This document shows positions 15,310 through 23,817 of a stretch of DNA of 64,000 nucleotides, piece after piece (within the stretch, counting starts at the first letter, position 1; each line of letters begins with the position of its first letter). The DNA is from Nocardioides luteus. Lineage in GTDB: Bacteria; Actinomycetota; Actinomycetes; Propionibacteriales; Nocardioidaceae. The position numbers were made by a program, and so were the translations under genes. The DNA lies in assembly GCF_015752315.1 (NCBI RefSeq), contig NZ_JADOVJ010000001.1, positions 2,906,501 to 2,970,500 of the forward strand, written 5' to 3'. Under the pieces are notes generated by a model. That model saw only the letters and a list, made by a program, of their open reading frames with translations. It was not told the DNA's origin and did no database searches.

Positions 15310-17028
15310 ATGCGTCGAATCGCCATCGTCGGCGCCGGCCAAGCAGGGACCCAGCTGGCTCTGGGACTGCTCGAGCACGGATACGACGTCACGCTCGTCA
15401 CCGACCGCACCGCGGACGACATCCGCAACGGCCAAGTGATGTCCAGCCAGTGCATGTTCGAGACCGCACTCCAAGCCGAGCGCATGCTGGGGCTCAACAT
15501 GTGGGAGCGCGAGTGCCCGAGCGTCGAGGCCATCGCCTTCACGCTGGCAGACGAGAAGGGAGCCGAGTACGGCTGGGAGGCCCCGCTCGATGGAGCAGCC
15601 CAGTCGGTCGACCAGCGTGTGAAGGTGTCGGCATGGCTCGAGCTGTTCTCCGATCGGGGCGGCAAGCTCGTGCACCGATCGGCGAGCAGCCGAGACCTGG
15701 AGGAGTACAGCCGCAGTCACGATCTTGTGATCGTGTCCACCGGCAAGGGCGACCTGGGCCGGCTGTTCGCTCGCGACGCCGAACGCTCGCCGTTCGACCA
15801 GCCGCAACGAGTGCTGGCGCTCACCTATGTGACCGGAATGGCCCCACGCCCCGAGGGTTCTGCGGTCTCCTTCCACGCCGTTCCGGGTGTCGGGGAGTAC
15901 TTCACGTTCCCGGCGCTCACGACGACCGGTGCCTGCGACATCATGGTCTTCGAGGGCGTTCCCGGCGGGCCGATGGACCGCTGGGAGGACGTTCGCAGTC
16001 CCGACCAGCACCTTGCCCGTTCGCTGGAGCTTCTCGAGGAGTTCTTCCCGTGGGAGGCCGAACGGTGTCGCGACGTGCAGCTCACCGACGACAACGGGGT
16101 CCTGCGCGGCCGGCTCACGCCGACCGTCCGTAAGCCGGTCGCCACCCTCCCCTCGGGAGCCACGATCCTCGGCCTCGGCGACGCGGTCGTCCTGAACGAC
16201 CCGATCACCGGCCAGGGATCCAACAACGCGGCGAAGGCCGCCAACTACTACCTCGACAGCATCCTCGGCCGCGGCGACGAGCCGTTCACACCGGAGTGGA
16301 TGCAGCACACCTTCGAGACGTACTGGCGCGGCTGGCTGCAGTGGGTCGTCGCGTGGACCAACTCGATGTTGGGCTCCGCCCCTGATCACGTACGCAGCAT
16401 CCTTGCCGAGTCGAGCGAGCTGCCCGGGCTGGCCGCGACGGTGGCCAACGGCTTCGACGATCCGCGGGTCTACTTCCCGTGGTGGTTCGACGCCGAGGCG
16501 GCCGAACGCTTCATTGCAGAGAAGCGAGCTCAGGCCGCTGCGGCGTTCGACCCACGTGAGCTGCGCCAGGCGTTCGGCCAGTTCGCCACCGGCGTGACGG
16601 TGGTGACCAGCCGCAGCGAGGACGGCCACCGCGTCGGCATGACCGCCAACTCGTTCACCTCGGTCTCGATGGACCCTCCGCTGGTGCTGTGGTGCCCGAA
16701 CAAGAACGCCCCGAGCCTGGACGACTTCATGCTCGGCACCCACTTCGCCATCAACGTGCTGGCCGCCGATCAGCACCATCTCTCCCGCCAGTTCGCGACA
16801 CCGGCGGCGGACAAGTTCGCCGATGTCGCCTGCCGCGACGGCCTCGCCGGGGTGCCGGTGCTCGACGGAGCGGTGGCGACCTTCGAGTGCCGCACGGTCT
16901 CGACGTACGACGCGGGCGACCACGTGATCATGCTCGGCGAGATCGAGCGCTTCGACGCGCCAGGAGGCGAGCCGCTGGTCTTCCACTCCGGCTTCTACCA
17001 CCTGGCCACCAACCATCCCGACTTCTGA
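15310..17028 (+). CDS. styA2B: StyA2B-like self-sufficient monooxygenase-flavin reductase fusion
   Basis: The 572-residue product is a fusion. Residues 1 to about 402 repeat the StyA fold (RIAIVGAGQAGTQLALGLLE; VMSSQCMFETAL; LNDPITGQGSNNAAK). After an Ala-rich linker (EKRAQAAAA), residues about 413-572 are a flavin reductase of the StyB/HpaC type: FGQFATGVTVVTS, RVGMTANSFTSVSMDPPLVL and the end FHSGFYHLATNHPDF. One chain can therefore reduce FAD with NAD(P)H and use it for oxygenation. The StyA part is closely similar to the upstream StyA1, so the tandem arose by duplication before or after fusion. GAGGAGAG before ATG; 22-base gap to the upstream gene. Confidence 0.9.
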   Translation: MRRIAIVGAGQAGTQLALGLLEHGYDVTLVTDRTADDIRNGQVMSSQCMFETALQAERMLGLNMWERECPSVEAIAFTLADEKGAEYGWEAPLDGAAQSVDQRVKVSAWLELFSDRGGKLVHRSASSRDLEEYSRSHDLVIVSTGKGDLGRLFARDAERSPFDQPQRVLALTYVTGMAPRPEGSAVSFHAVPGVGEYFTFPALTTTGACDIMVFEGVPGGPMDRWEDVRSPDQHLARSLELLEEFFPWEAERCRDVQLTDDNGVLRGRLTPTVRKPVATLPSGATILGLGDAVVLNDPITGQGSNNAAKAANYYLDSILGRGDEPFTPEWMQHTFETYWRGWLQWVVAWTNSMLGSAPDHVRSILAESSELPGLAATVANGFDDPRVYFPWWFDAEAAERFIAEKRAQAAAAFDPRELRQAFGQFATGVTVVTSRSEDGHRVGMTANSFTSVSMDPPLVLWCPNKNAPSLDDFMLGTHFAINVLAADQHHLSRQFATPAADKFADVACRDGLAGVPVLDGAVATFECRTVSTYDAGDHVIMLGEIERFDAPGGEPLVFHSGFYHLATNHPDF

Positions 17029-17053
17029 CCCAGCAGCGAGTGAGGTTCCCTCC

Positions 17054-17923
17054 ATGATCATTCCCCCCTTGCGCTACCTGCGGCCCACCTCTCTCGAGCA
17101 GGCCACGAACTGGCTGACGCATCTTGACGGCGCCACCGTCCTGGCCGGCGGGCAAACGCTCGTGAACGCGCTCAAGCTCGACCTCGTCGCCCCGGACTTC
17201 CTGATCGACGTCCACCGGCTCGAGGAGCTCTCCGGCATCGAGGTGGCGACCGATGGCACCGTGTCCATCGGCGCGGCGACGACGTACGCAGCGATCGCCG
17301 CGGACCCTGGAGTCCAGGCGAACGCGCCCGCCGTCGCCACGATGGCTGCCGGGCTCGTCGACCGGCAGGTCCGCAATCGCGGCACCATCGGCGGAAACGT
17401 CTGCCTCAACGACCCGACGAACAACTACCCGCCGCTGCTGCTTGCTCTCGGGGCACGCTTCCACGTCGCCGGGCCCGACGGCATTCGGGTCATCGAGGCG
17501 TCAGACTTCTTCGTCGGCACCCTCGCGACCGCCCTCGGCACCGGGGAGATCCTCGTACGCATCGAGGTGCCCCACCTGCCCGAAGAAGCGCGAGTCGTCC
17601 ACCGACACCTGCAGCTCGCCAAGGACTCGTGGGCCGTCGCCCGATGTGTCGTGCGGCTCGATGTCCACGACGGCGTCGTTGCCGGCGCCACCGTGGCGCT
17701 CGGCACCGTTCTCGGGTCGCCCGTCCGCCTGGCGGCCGTCGAGGCCGCGCTCGTCGGCCAGCCCCTGGACGTACGGCTCATCGACCTCGCCTCCGCCTCC
17801 TTCGACAACGAGACGTTCGAGGCAGCGAGCGACGTGCACTGCTCGGCCGACTACCGGCGGCGCATGGCCAAAGTCCAGCTCCACCGCGCACTGACCGACC
17901 TTGTGAACGGAGACCACGCATGA
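17054..17923 (+). CDS. Molybdenum hydroxylase FAD-binding (medium) subunit, CoxM-like
   Basis: The 289-residue product carries the two FAD signatures of medium subunits of the xanthine oxidase family: VLAGGQTLV (residues about 34-42) and NRGTIGGNVCLND (about 112-124), then the CO_deh_flav_C domain. In the complex it passes electrons from the iron-sulfur clusters to FAD and the final acceptor. It begins the M-S-L gene order; its stop overlaps the small-subunit start (ATGA). The start context MIIPPLRYLRPTSLEQA is the usual beginning of the family. Confidence 0.92.
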   Translation: MIIPPLRYLRPTSLEQATNWLTHLDGATVLAGGQTLVNALKLDLVAPDFLIDVHRLEELSGIEVATDGTVSIGAATTYAAIAADPGVQANAPAVATMAAGLVDRQVRNRGTIGGNVCLNDPTNNYPPLLLALGARFHVAGPDGIRVIEASDFFVGTLATALGTGEILVRIEVPHLPEEARVVHRHLQLAKDSWAVARCVVRLDVHDGVVAGATVALGTVLGSPVRLAAVEAALVGQPLDVRLIDLASASFDNETFEAASDVHCSADYRRRMAKVQLHRALTDLVNGDHA

Positions 17924-18498
17924 CCGCCACACCGGCACCGGATGAACTCGCCCTCCCGGACCTGTCGGCCCCCGACGTACACGCGATCGCCGTGACCGTC
18001 GATGGTCGCGAGGTCCAGGGACAGGTCTCCTCTCGCAAGCTGCTGGTGCACTGGCTGCGCGACGAGCTCGACCTGCGTGGGCCGAAGATCGGTTGCGACA
18101 CCGGAAACTGTGGAGCGTGCACCGTTCGCTGGGACGGGCGGATCGCGAAGTCCTGCATGATCCTGGCCGCGCAGACCGACGGCACCACGGTGGAGACCGC
18201 TGCCTCGCTCGCCGAGCCCGACGGCTCGCTCAACAACCTTCAGCAGTGCTTCAAGTCCCATCACGGCCTCCAGTGCGGCTACTGCACGTCCGGGATGCTC
18301 ATGACCGCGACCGACCTGCTCGAGTCAGGCGAGGAGATCTCCGAGCAGTCCGTACGCCGGGCGTTGAAGGGCAACATCTGCCGGTGCACCGGCTACGAGA
18401 ACATCGTGCGCGCGATCCGCGCCGCCGCCGGCCAGGACGTGCCCAAGCCACACGGATCCCCCACGCACACCGACGACGGAGCGGAGGACGCGTTGTGA
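17920..18498 (+). CDS. Molybdenum hydroxylase [2Fe-2S] (small) subunit, CoxS-like
   Basis: The 192-residue product has both clusters: the plant-ferredoxin-type set C59, C64, C67, C79 in IGCDTGNCGACTV...KSC, and the molybdopterin-proximal set C119, C122, C154, C156 in LQCGYCTSGM...ICRCTGY. It is somewhat longer than a minimal CoxS because of about 20 extra N-terminal and C-terminal residues. It shuttles electrons from the molybdenum centre to the FAD subunit. Start and stop both overlap neighbouring genes by four bases, so the three subunits are translationally coupled. Confidence 0.93.
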   Translation: MTATPAPDELALPDLSAPDVHAIAVTVDGREVQGQVSSRKLLVHWLRDELDLRGPKIGCDTGNCGACTVRWDGRIAKSCMILAAQTDGTTVETAASLAEPDGSLNNLQQCFKSHHGLQCGYCTSGMLMTATDLLESGEEISEQSVRRALKGNICRCTGYENIVRAIRAAAGQDVPKPHGSPTHTDDGAEDAL

Positions 18499-20939
18499 CG
18501 ACCCAGCAGGAGACACGCAGCTCGGTCTGGACGGGCAAGACCGTCCAGCGCAAAGAGGACGACCGGCTGCTCAAGGCCCAGGGCGAGTTCGGCGACGACA
18601 CCCCGATCGCACACCTCGGCTACGTCGTGTTCGTACGCTCCCCGTACGCGCACGCCCTCATCAAGAACATCGACATCTCCGCAGCCGAGACCGTCCCCGG
18701 CTACCTGGGCAGCCTCCTGCCCGACGAGGTCGATGCCCTGACCGACGGCTTCATGGAGATCCAGGGGCCTCCGGCCGACGCCGAGATCGACAAGTGCCTC
18801 GCCGTCGGCGGAAAGGTCCGCTTCGTCGGCGAGCCCGTCGTCGCAGTCGCCGGCGCCTCCCGTGAGGCGGCTCGCGACGCAGCCGCAGCGGTGGTCGTCG
18901 ACTACGAACCCATGGAGGTCGTGCTCGACGCCCGCGCGGCGGTCGAGTCGGAGGCCCCGCTCGTTCATGACCAGATCGGCAGCAACGTCGCCTGGGACGG
19001 TACCTACGACTGGGGCGACATCGATGACGCCCTGAGCACGGCCGACCACGTCATCGAGGTCGACGAGCTCCATTTCCACCGCTTCTCGTCGACGCCGCTC
19101 GAGTGTTCGGTCGTGACCGCGTCATATGACGCGGGCACAGATACGTTCACCCTCATCGGCGGGTGCGCGATGCCACAGATCACCACGCTCAACCTCGCCG
19201 TGGCCATGCGTCACCCGGCCGAGAAGATCCGCATCATCAGCAAGGACTTCGGCGGATCGTTCGGACTCAAGATCGGCATCTACGTCCCGGCCACGGCCGT
19301 CGCCCTCCTGGCCCGCAAGCTCGGCCGGCCGATGCGGTGGACCGAGACGCGGACCGAGCACCACTGGATGGGCGGCCACGGCAACGAGCGCTGGTTCCAG
19401 AACGTGAAGATGGCGATCCAGAAGGACGGCACGGTGCTGGGGCTGACCTACGACGCGCTCGACGACGTAGGCGCCTACACCCGCTACGAGCCGCTCGGGG
19501 CGGTCATCTGGACCCAGGTCGCCAACGCCTGCTACCAGCTGCAGCATCTGAAGGTCCACTACCGCACCGTGTACTCCAACAAGGGACCGGTCCACCCCAA
19601 CCGCGGCTACTCGCGACTACAGCACATGTGGCTGGTCGAGCGGATGATGGACATCGCCGCGCACCGTCTCGGGTTCGACCCGGTCGAGTTCCGGCTGAAG
19701 AACTACGTCCAACCCGACCAGTACCCCTACACGACCGTCAACGGCTGCGTGTACGACTCGGGTGACCTGCCCCTCTCTCTGCGCAAGGCCCTAGACCTCA
19801 TCGACTACGAGGACGCCCGCCGTCTGCAGCGCGAGGCTGCCGGTTCCGGGAAGCGGATCGGCATCGGCATCGGGTCGACCCTGGACTCCGGCACGAACAA
19901 TTTCGGCCAGGCCCGGCTGGTCAACCAGTTCCTCCCGTTCAGCGGCAACACCGAGGGCGGACTGGTGCGGATGGGCGTGGACGGGAGCGTCTACGCCATC
20001 ACCGGCGGCGTCGCCTTCGGCCAGGGCCACGAGACCACCGTCGCCCAGGTCGTCGCCGACATGCTGGGACTGACTCCCGACGACATCATCACCCACCGCG
20101 GTGGTGACTCATCGCTGTCGGCGCAGACCGGATTCTCCGGGTCCTATGCCTCCCAGTTCGCCGTCACGGGCATCGGGGCGATCCTGAACGCGACGAAGAA
20201 GCTCGTGCGTGAGATCCAGCTGGTCGCCGGGGCAACTCTGGGTGCGGAGCCCGACGAGATCATCCTCGAGGGCGGGTTCGCGCGCGTCGTCGGCGACCCG
20301 GACCGCGCACTTCCCTTCGCAGCGGTCGCGGGGATCGTGCACTTCTCCCCCGGCGACCTGCCACCGGAGATCGCCGAGCAGGTCGGCCTGGTCGGTCGTG
20401 CTGTCTACCGGGCGCCGTTCGAGATCCCCGACGTCGAGAACAAGTACGGCAACCTGACCCTGACGTACGCCTCGCAAATCCACGCCTGTGTGCTCGAGAT
20501 CGACGAGGAGACCGGCGAGACGCAGATCCTGCGCTATGCGATGGTCGATGACTGCGGTACCCCGATCAACCCGATGATCATCGAGGGTCAGGTCCACGGG
20601 GCCACCGTCCATGGCATCTCCGGCGCACTGTTCGAGCACTTCGCCTACGACCCCGACGGGCAGCTGACAGCCGCGAACTTCTACGACTATCACGCTGCCA
20701 CGGCACTCGACATGCCATCACTGCGGTACGACAGCGTCGTGTCCCCCTCCCCGTTCACGCCCATCGGCGCCAAGGGCATGGGCGAGGGTGGCGGTGCTCC
20801 GCTGCACGCCATCTCGGCTGCCGTCCAGGACGCGATCGGCAGCGAGGGCGGCATCGTCCGCAACTCCTACAACCCGCCGGAGGCAGTGCTCGACCTGCTG
20901 CACGCCGGCAACGACACGAAGGTGAGGGTCCTCCGATGA
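18495..20939 (+). CDS. Molybdenum hydroxylase catalytic (large) subunit, CoxL-like
   Basis: The 814-residue product begins at GTG overlapping the CoxS stop. Seen: KTVQRKEDDRLLKAQGEFGDD at the start, DFGGSFGLKIGIY for molybdopterin binding, GGVAFGQGHETTVAQ (the Gln facing molybdenum), and IGAKGMGEGGGAPL with the catalytic Glu near residue 764. The CO-dehydrogenase active-site loop AYRCSFR is absent (here HPNRGYSRLQH), so it is an aldehyde/N-heteroaromatic hydroxylase rather than a true CO dehydrogenase. Such enzymes put water-derived oxygen on an electron-poor ring carbon next to nitrogen or on an aldehyde. Confidence 0.92.
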   Translation: MTTQQETRSSVWTGKTVQRKEDDRLLKAQGEFGDDTPIAHLGYVVFVRSPYAHALIKNIDISAAETVPGYLGSLLPDEVDALTDGFMEIQGPPADAEIDKCLAVGGKVRFVGEPVVAVAGASREAARDAAAAVVVDYEPMEVVLDARAAVESEAPLVHDQIGSNVAWDGTYDWGDIDDALSTADHVIEVDELHFHRFSSTPLECSVVTASYDAGTDTFTLIGGCAMPQITTLNLAVAMRHPAEKIRIISKDFGGSFGLKIGIYVPATAVALLARKLGRPMRWTETRTEHHWMGGHGNERWFQNVKMAIQKDGTVLGLTYDALDDVGAYTRYEPLGAVIWTQVANACYQLQHLKVHYRTVYSNKGPVHPNRGYSRLQHMWLVERMMDIAAHRLGFDPVEFRLKNYVQPDQYPYTTVNGCVYDSGDLPLSLRKALDLIDYEDARRLQREAAGSGKRIGIGIGSTLDSGTNNFGQARLVNQFLPFSGNTEGGLVRMGVDGSVYAITGGVAFGQGHETTVAQVVADMLGLTPDDIITHRGGDSSLSAQTGFSGSYASQFAVTGIGAILNATKKLVREIQLVAGATLGAEPDEIILEGGFARVVGDPDRALPFAAVAGIVHFSPGDLPPEIAEQVGLVGRAVYRAPFEIPDVENKYGNLTLTYASQIHACVLEIDEETGETQILRYAMVDDCGTPINPMIIEGQVHGATVHGISGALFEHFAYDPDGQLTAANFYDYHAATALDMPSLRYDSVVSPSPFTPIGAKGMGEGGGAPLHAISAAVQDAIGSEGGIVRNSYNPPEAVLDLLHAGNDTKVRVLR

Positions 20940-21361
20940 TCCAGGTCGCTGGACGTTTCACGACGTCCGTAGGCGCAGATGAGCTGCGCGCTCGCCACAC
21001 CCAGGTGGACCAGCTCTCCGCCGTCGAGACGCTGAGCGATGTCGGGGTCGCCGAAGACGGCACCGTCCGTGCCCGATTCACCCCGAGGCTGCCGCTGGGC
21101 CAGATCCCGCTCGACACCCAGATCACGACGACCCACACCGACGAGAGCCGGAGCCTCGTCACCGTGCACGCCTCGCGGGGACCGCACAGCATGGACGCCA
21201 CGCTGGCGATCGCCTTGAACAGCGTCGACGCCGGGACCGAGGTCGCTTGGGCGGGCGAGCTCAGGCTCCGCGGCACCGCCGCAAGCGTGGGCCAGCGCGT
21301 CGGCGCGGACGTCGCGCAGCGCGTCATCAACGACGTCCTCGTCCAGCTCGCACGTCCCTGA
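20936..21361 (+). CDS. CoxG-like SRPBCC-domain protein
   Basis: The 141-residue product is a START/SRPBCC-fold protein of the CoxG family (starts MIQVAGRFTTSVGADELRA, ends VGADVAQRVINDVLVQLARP). CoxG genes accompany molybdenum hydroxylases and in the CO dehydrogenase system help anchor the enzyme at the membrane or quinone pool. This copy lacks the hydrophobic C-terminal anchor of many CoxG proteins. ATG overlaps the CoxL stop, which ties it to the hydroxylase. Confidence 0.82.
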   Translation: MIQVAGRFTTSVGADELRARHTQVDQLSAVETLSDVGVAEDGTVRARFTPRLPLGQIPLDTQITTTHTDESRSLVTVHASRGPHSMDATLAIALNSVDAGTEVAWAGELRLRGTAASVGQRVGADVAQRVINDVLVQLARP

Positions 21362-21371
21362 GGAAGAAGCC

Positions 21372-22349
21372 ATGACTCGTACTGACATCCACGTCCACGT
21401 CGCTCCGGCCCTCGACAGCAAGACCGCGGCAACGCTCAGCGGAGCATCCGTCGACTCCGACGGCCGCATCCAGATCGACGGCCGCCAGGTCGGACCCGCG
21501 AAGCTGTACGACGTGCCTGCACTGGAGGCCTACCTCGCCGCGGCAGGGCTCGACCACGCCATCGTCTCGTTGCCGCCGCCGTTCTACCGACAGCAACTGT
21601 CGGTCGACGAGGCCCGAGCCTGGGTCCGTGCGGTCAACGACGGGATCCTGGCGCGCATCGGCGAGCACCCGGCCCTGACCGCGCTCGTCTACCTGCCTCT
21701 GGAGCACCCGGAGCTTGCCGTCGAGGAGTACCAGCGGACCCGCAGCCAGAAGCGCTTCGTCGGCGCCACGGCTGCAGCGGGAGGTCGTTCCGCCCTGGGA
21801 ACCGATCCGCGACTCGTGCCGTTGTGGGAAGCCCTGGACGCGGACGGGGCAGCCCTGCTCCTCCACCCGGGAACCTCGCCCGACCACCGCCTCGACGACT
21901 TCTACCTCTCCAACCTGTTGGGGAACCCCAGCGAGACGACCGTCAGCGTCGCGCATCTCGCGCTGGGTGGAGTGCTTCAGCGCTACCCCGACATGCAGGT
22001 CGTCCTCGTCCACTGCGGCGGCACCCTGCCCGCGATCGTGGGTAGGTGGGAACGCGGCGCCGAGACCCATCGACCGGGCCTCGAGGACCTGGCGGAGTCG
22101 CCGCGCGAGTCGATCCGCAGGCTCTACGTCGACTGCCTCGCGCACGACCCAGCGGTGGTCGACCTGGCGGTGGGCATCTTCGGCGAGGAGCACATCCTGC
22201 TCGGCAGCGACTGGCCCTTCCCCATGGGGACCGACGACCCGATCGCGCTCATCCAGCACCTTGACGGGGAGTTCGTCGAACGAGTCGCCACCGACAACCC
22301 CGCGAAGGTGTTCCCGGCCATCAAGAGCACCCTCTCGCGGGCCGGCTGA
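21372..22349 (+). CDS. ACMSD-like amidohydrolase_2 family protein, possible decarboxylase
   Basis: The 325-residue TIM-barrel product has DIHVHV at the start (metal ligands H7, H9), HPG with H165, VHCGGTLP with H214, and GSDWPFPMG with D280. This is the metal-site set of the aminocarboxymuconate-semialdehyde decarboxylase group, which removes carboxyl groups from aromatic acids or hydrolyses C-C/C-N bonds. It lies between CoxG and XdhC in the operon. Decarboxylation of a hydroxylated (hetero)aromatic acid would fit, as in the picolinate route where a member of this family decarboxylates a dihydroxypicolinate. Hydrolysis is the alternative. AGGAAGAAGCC precedes the ATG. Confidence 0.82.
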   Translation: MTRTDIHVHVAPALDSKTAATLSGASVDSDGRIQIDGRQVGPAKLYDVPALEAYLAAAGLDHAIVSLPPPFYRQQLSVDEARAWVRAVNDGILARIGEHPALTALVYLPLEHPELAVEEYQRTRSQKRFVGATAAAGGRSALGTDPRLVPLWEALDADGAALLLHPGTSPDHRLDDFYLSNLLGNPSETTVSVAHLALGGVLQRYPDMQVVLVHCGGTLPAIVGRWERGAETHRPGLEDLAESPRESIRRLYVDCLAHDPAVVDLAVGIFGEEHILLGSDWPFPMGTDDPIALIQHLDGEFVERVATDNPAKVFPAIKSTLSRAG

Positions 22350-22363
22350 CAGGAGCACCGGCA

Positions 22364-23542
22364 GTGGACGACATCCTCGAGACCCTGGTCGAGCACTGGG
22401 AGGCGAACACACCCGTCGCGCTCGCGACCGTGGTGTCGACGTTCAAGTCGGCGCCGCGGGTTCCGGGCGCCTCCCTGCTCGTCACCCCCGGCGGGGAGGT
22501 CACCGGATCGGTCTCGGGAGGCTGTGTCGAGGGGGCGGTCTATGAACTCGCCACACAGGTGTTGAGCGACGGGACGCCGCAGCTGGTGCGATACGGCTTC
22601 AGCGACGCTGATGCGTTCGAGATCGGCCTGACCTGTGGCGGAATCGTCGACATCTTCGTTCAGCGGATCGACCGCGACACCGCCCCGTGGGTCGGCGAGC
22701 TCGCTGCAGCTGTTCGGGACGGACGAGAGGTGGCCGTGGCGACCGTCATCGAACACCCCGTCTCAGGCACACTGGCTCGGGCCGTACTGCTCGGCGGCGA
22801 CGATGCGGCGACCCTCGGTCACCTCGGCGATGAGCGGCTGGACCGAGTCGTCCTCGACGACGCGCGTGGTGTTCTACGGACCGGCCGAAGCGGAACGCTC
22901 AGCTACGGAACCGACATCCGGAGGCAGGGCGAAGGCATCCGGGTCTTCGTGTGGTCGTTCGCACCTCCACCACGGCTCATCGTCTTCGGGGCCATCGACT
23001 TCGCCGCCGCCCTTGCCGAGGTGGGATCGTTCTTGGGCTACCGGGTGACGGTCTGTGACGCGCGACCGATCTTTGCGACGAACGCCCGGTTCCCGAAGGC
23101 TGACGAGGTCGTCGTCGAATGGCCCCATCGCTACCTGCGCCGTGAAGCAGAGGAACATCGCGTCGACGCCCGCACCGCCATCTGCGTGTTGACGCACGAC
23201 GCGAAGTTCGACGTCCCCGTTCTCGAGGTGGCCCTGAGGCTGCCATCAGTCGGCTATGTCGGTGCCATGGGATCGCGTACGACCCATGCCGACCGACTGT
23301 CACGGCTGGTCGAGGTCGGCATTTCGAACGACCTCCTCGACCAACTCCACAGCCCCATCGGCCTGGACATCGGCGCCAACACACCGCATGAGACGGCCCT
23401 CAGCATCGCTGCGGAGATTCTGGCGACGCGGTCTAGGGCTACCGGCATGCCGCTGCGTACGCTCGGCGGACCCATTCATGGCCGCACCGCACTTCTAGCG
23501 GGGACCGCACACGCAGAACAACGTGAATCGCCCCGGGTCTGA
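22364..23542 (+). CDS. xdhC: XdhC-family molybdenum cofactor insertion protein
   Basis: The 392-residue product has the N-terminal XdhC/CoxI domain (APRVPGASLLVTPGGEVTGS, SGGCVEGAVYE, and LTCGG with conserved cysteines) and the C-terminal Rossmann half (VGYVGAMGSRTTHADRL). XdhC proteins bind the molybdenum cofactor, help its sulfuration and load it into xanthine oxidase-family enzymes. GTG start behind CAGGAG. Its presence as the last gene supports that the upstream hydroxylase is a functional molybdoenzyme. Cofactor synthesis genes are not in the window. Confidence 0.88.
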   Translation: MDDILETLVEHWEANTPVALATVVSTFKSAPRVPGASLLVTPGGEVTGSVSGGCVEGAVYELATQVLSDGTPQLVRYGFSDADAFEIGLTCGGIVDIFVQRIDRDTAPWVGELAAAVRDGREVAVATVIEHPVSGTLARAVLLGGDDAATLGHLGDERLDRVVLDDARGVLRTGRSGTLSYGTDIRRQGEGIRVFVWSFAPPPRLIVFGAIDFAAALAEVGSFLGYRVTVCDARPIFATNARFPKADEVVVEWPHRYLRREAEEHRVDARTAICVLTHDAKFDVPVLEVALRLPSVGYVGAMGSRTTHADRLSRLVEVGISNDLLDQLHSPIGLDIGANTPHETALSIAAEILATRSRATGMPLRTLGGPIHGRTALLAGTAHAEQRESPRV

Positions 23543-23817
23543 GGATTTGCCTGATTGGACAGCGCCCTCACACCGCATCCATCCAGGCATCGTTCGACGC
23601 CGGCCAGCCCCATACCAATGACGTCCCGGTCGAAGGCACCGAACCGGCGTCCAGCAATACCTGACGGGGCAGGACGACGAGCCTGGGGACGGTTCCAGTG
23701 GTTGGTCGGTGCGCACGAGTTCACTGACCTGCGCTCGATCATCGTGCAGACCGGGAAGTTGCAGCCCTTCTGAACCGTCGTGGTCCTCGGCGATACTCCT
23801 CCGTTGCACTTCCGCGG

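Noticed and set aside
18495..20939. Carbon monoxide dehydrogenase
   Set aside because: The large subunit lacks the AYRCSFR loop that carries the copper-binding Cys of true CO dehydrogenase.
13233..23542. Calling operon 2 a styrene degradation operon
   Set aside because: No styrene oxide isomerase or phenylacetaldehyde dehydrogenase is in the operon, and the molybdenum hydroxylase does not belong to that route.
23543..23817. Possible small gene or terminator between XdhC and fumarylacetoacetase genes
   Set aside because: Frames are short and lack ribosome sites; no stem longer than a few pairs was found.
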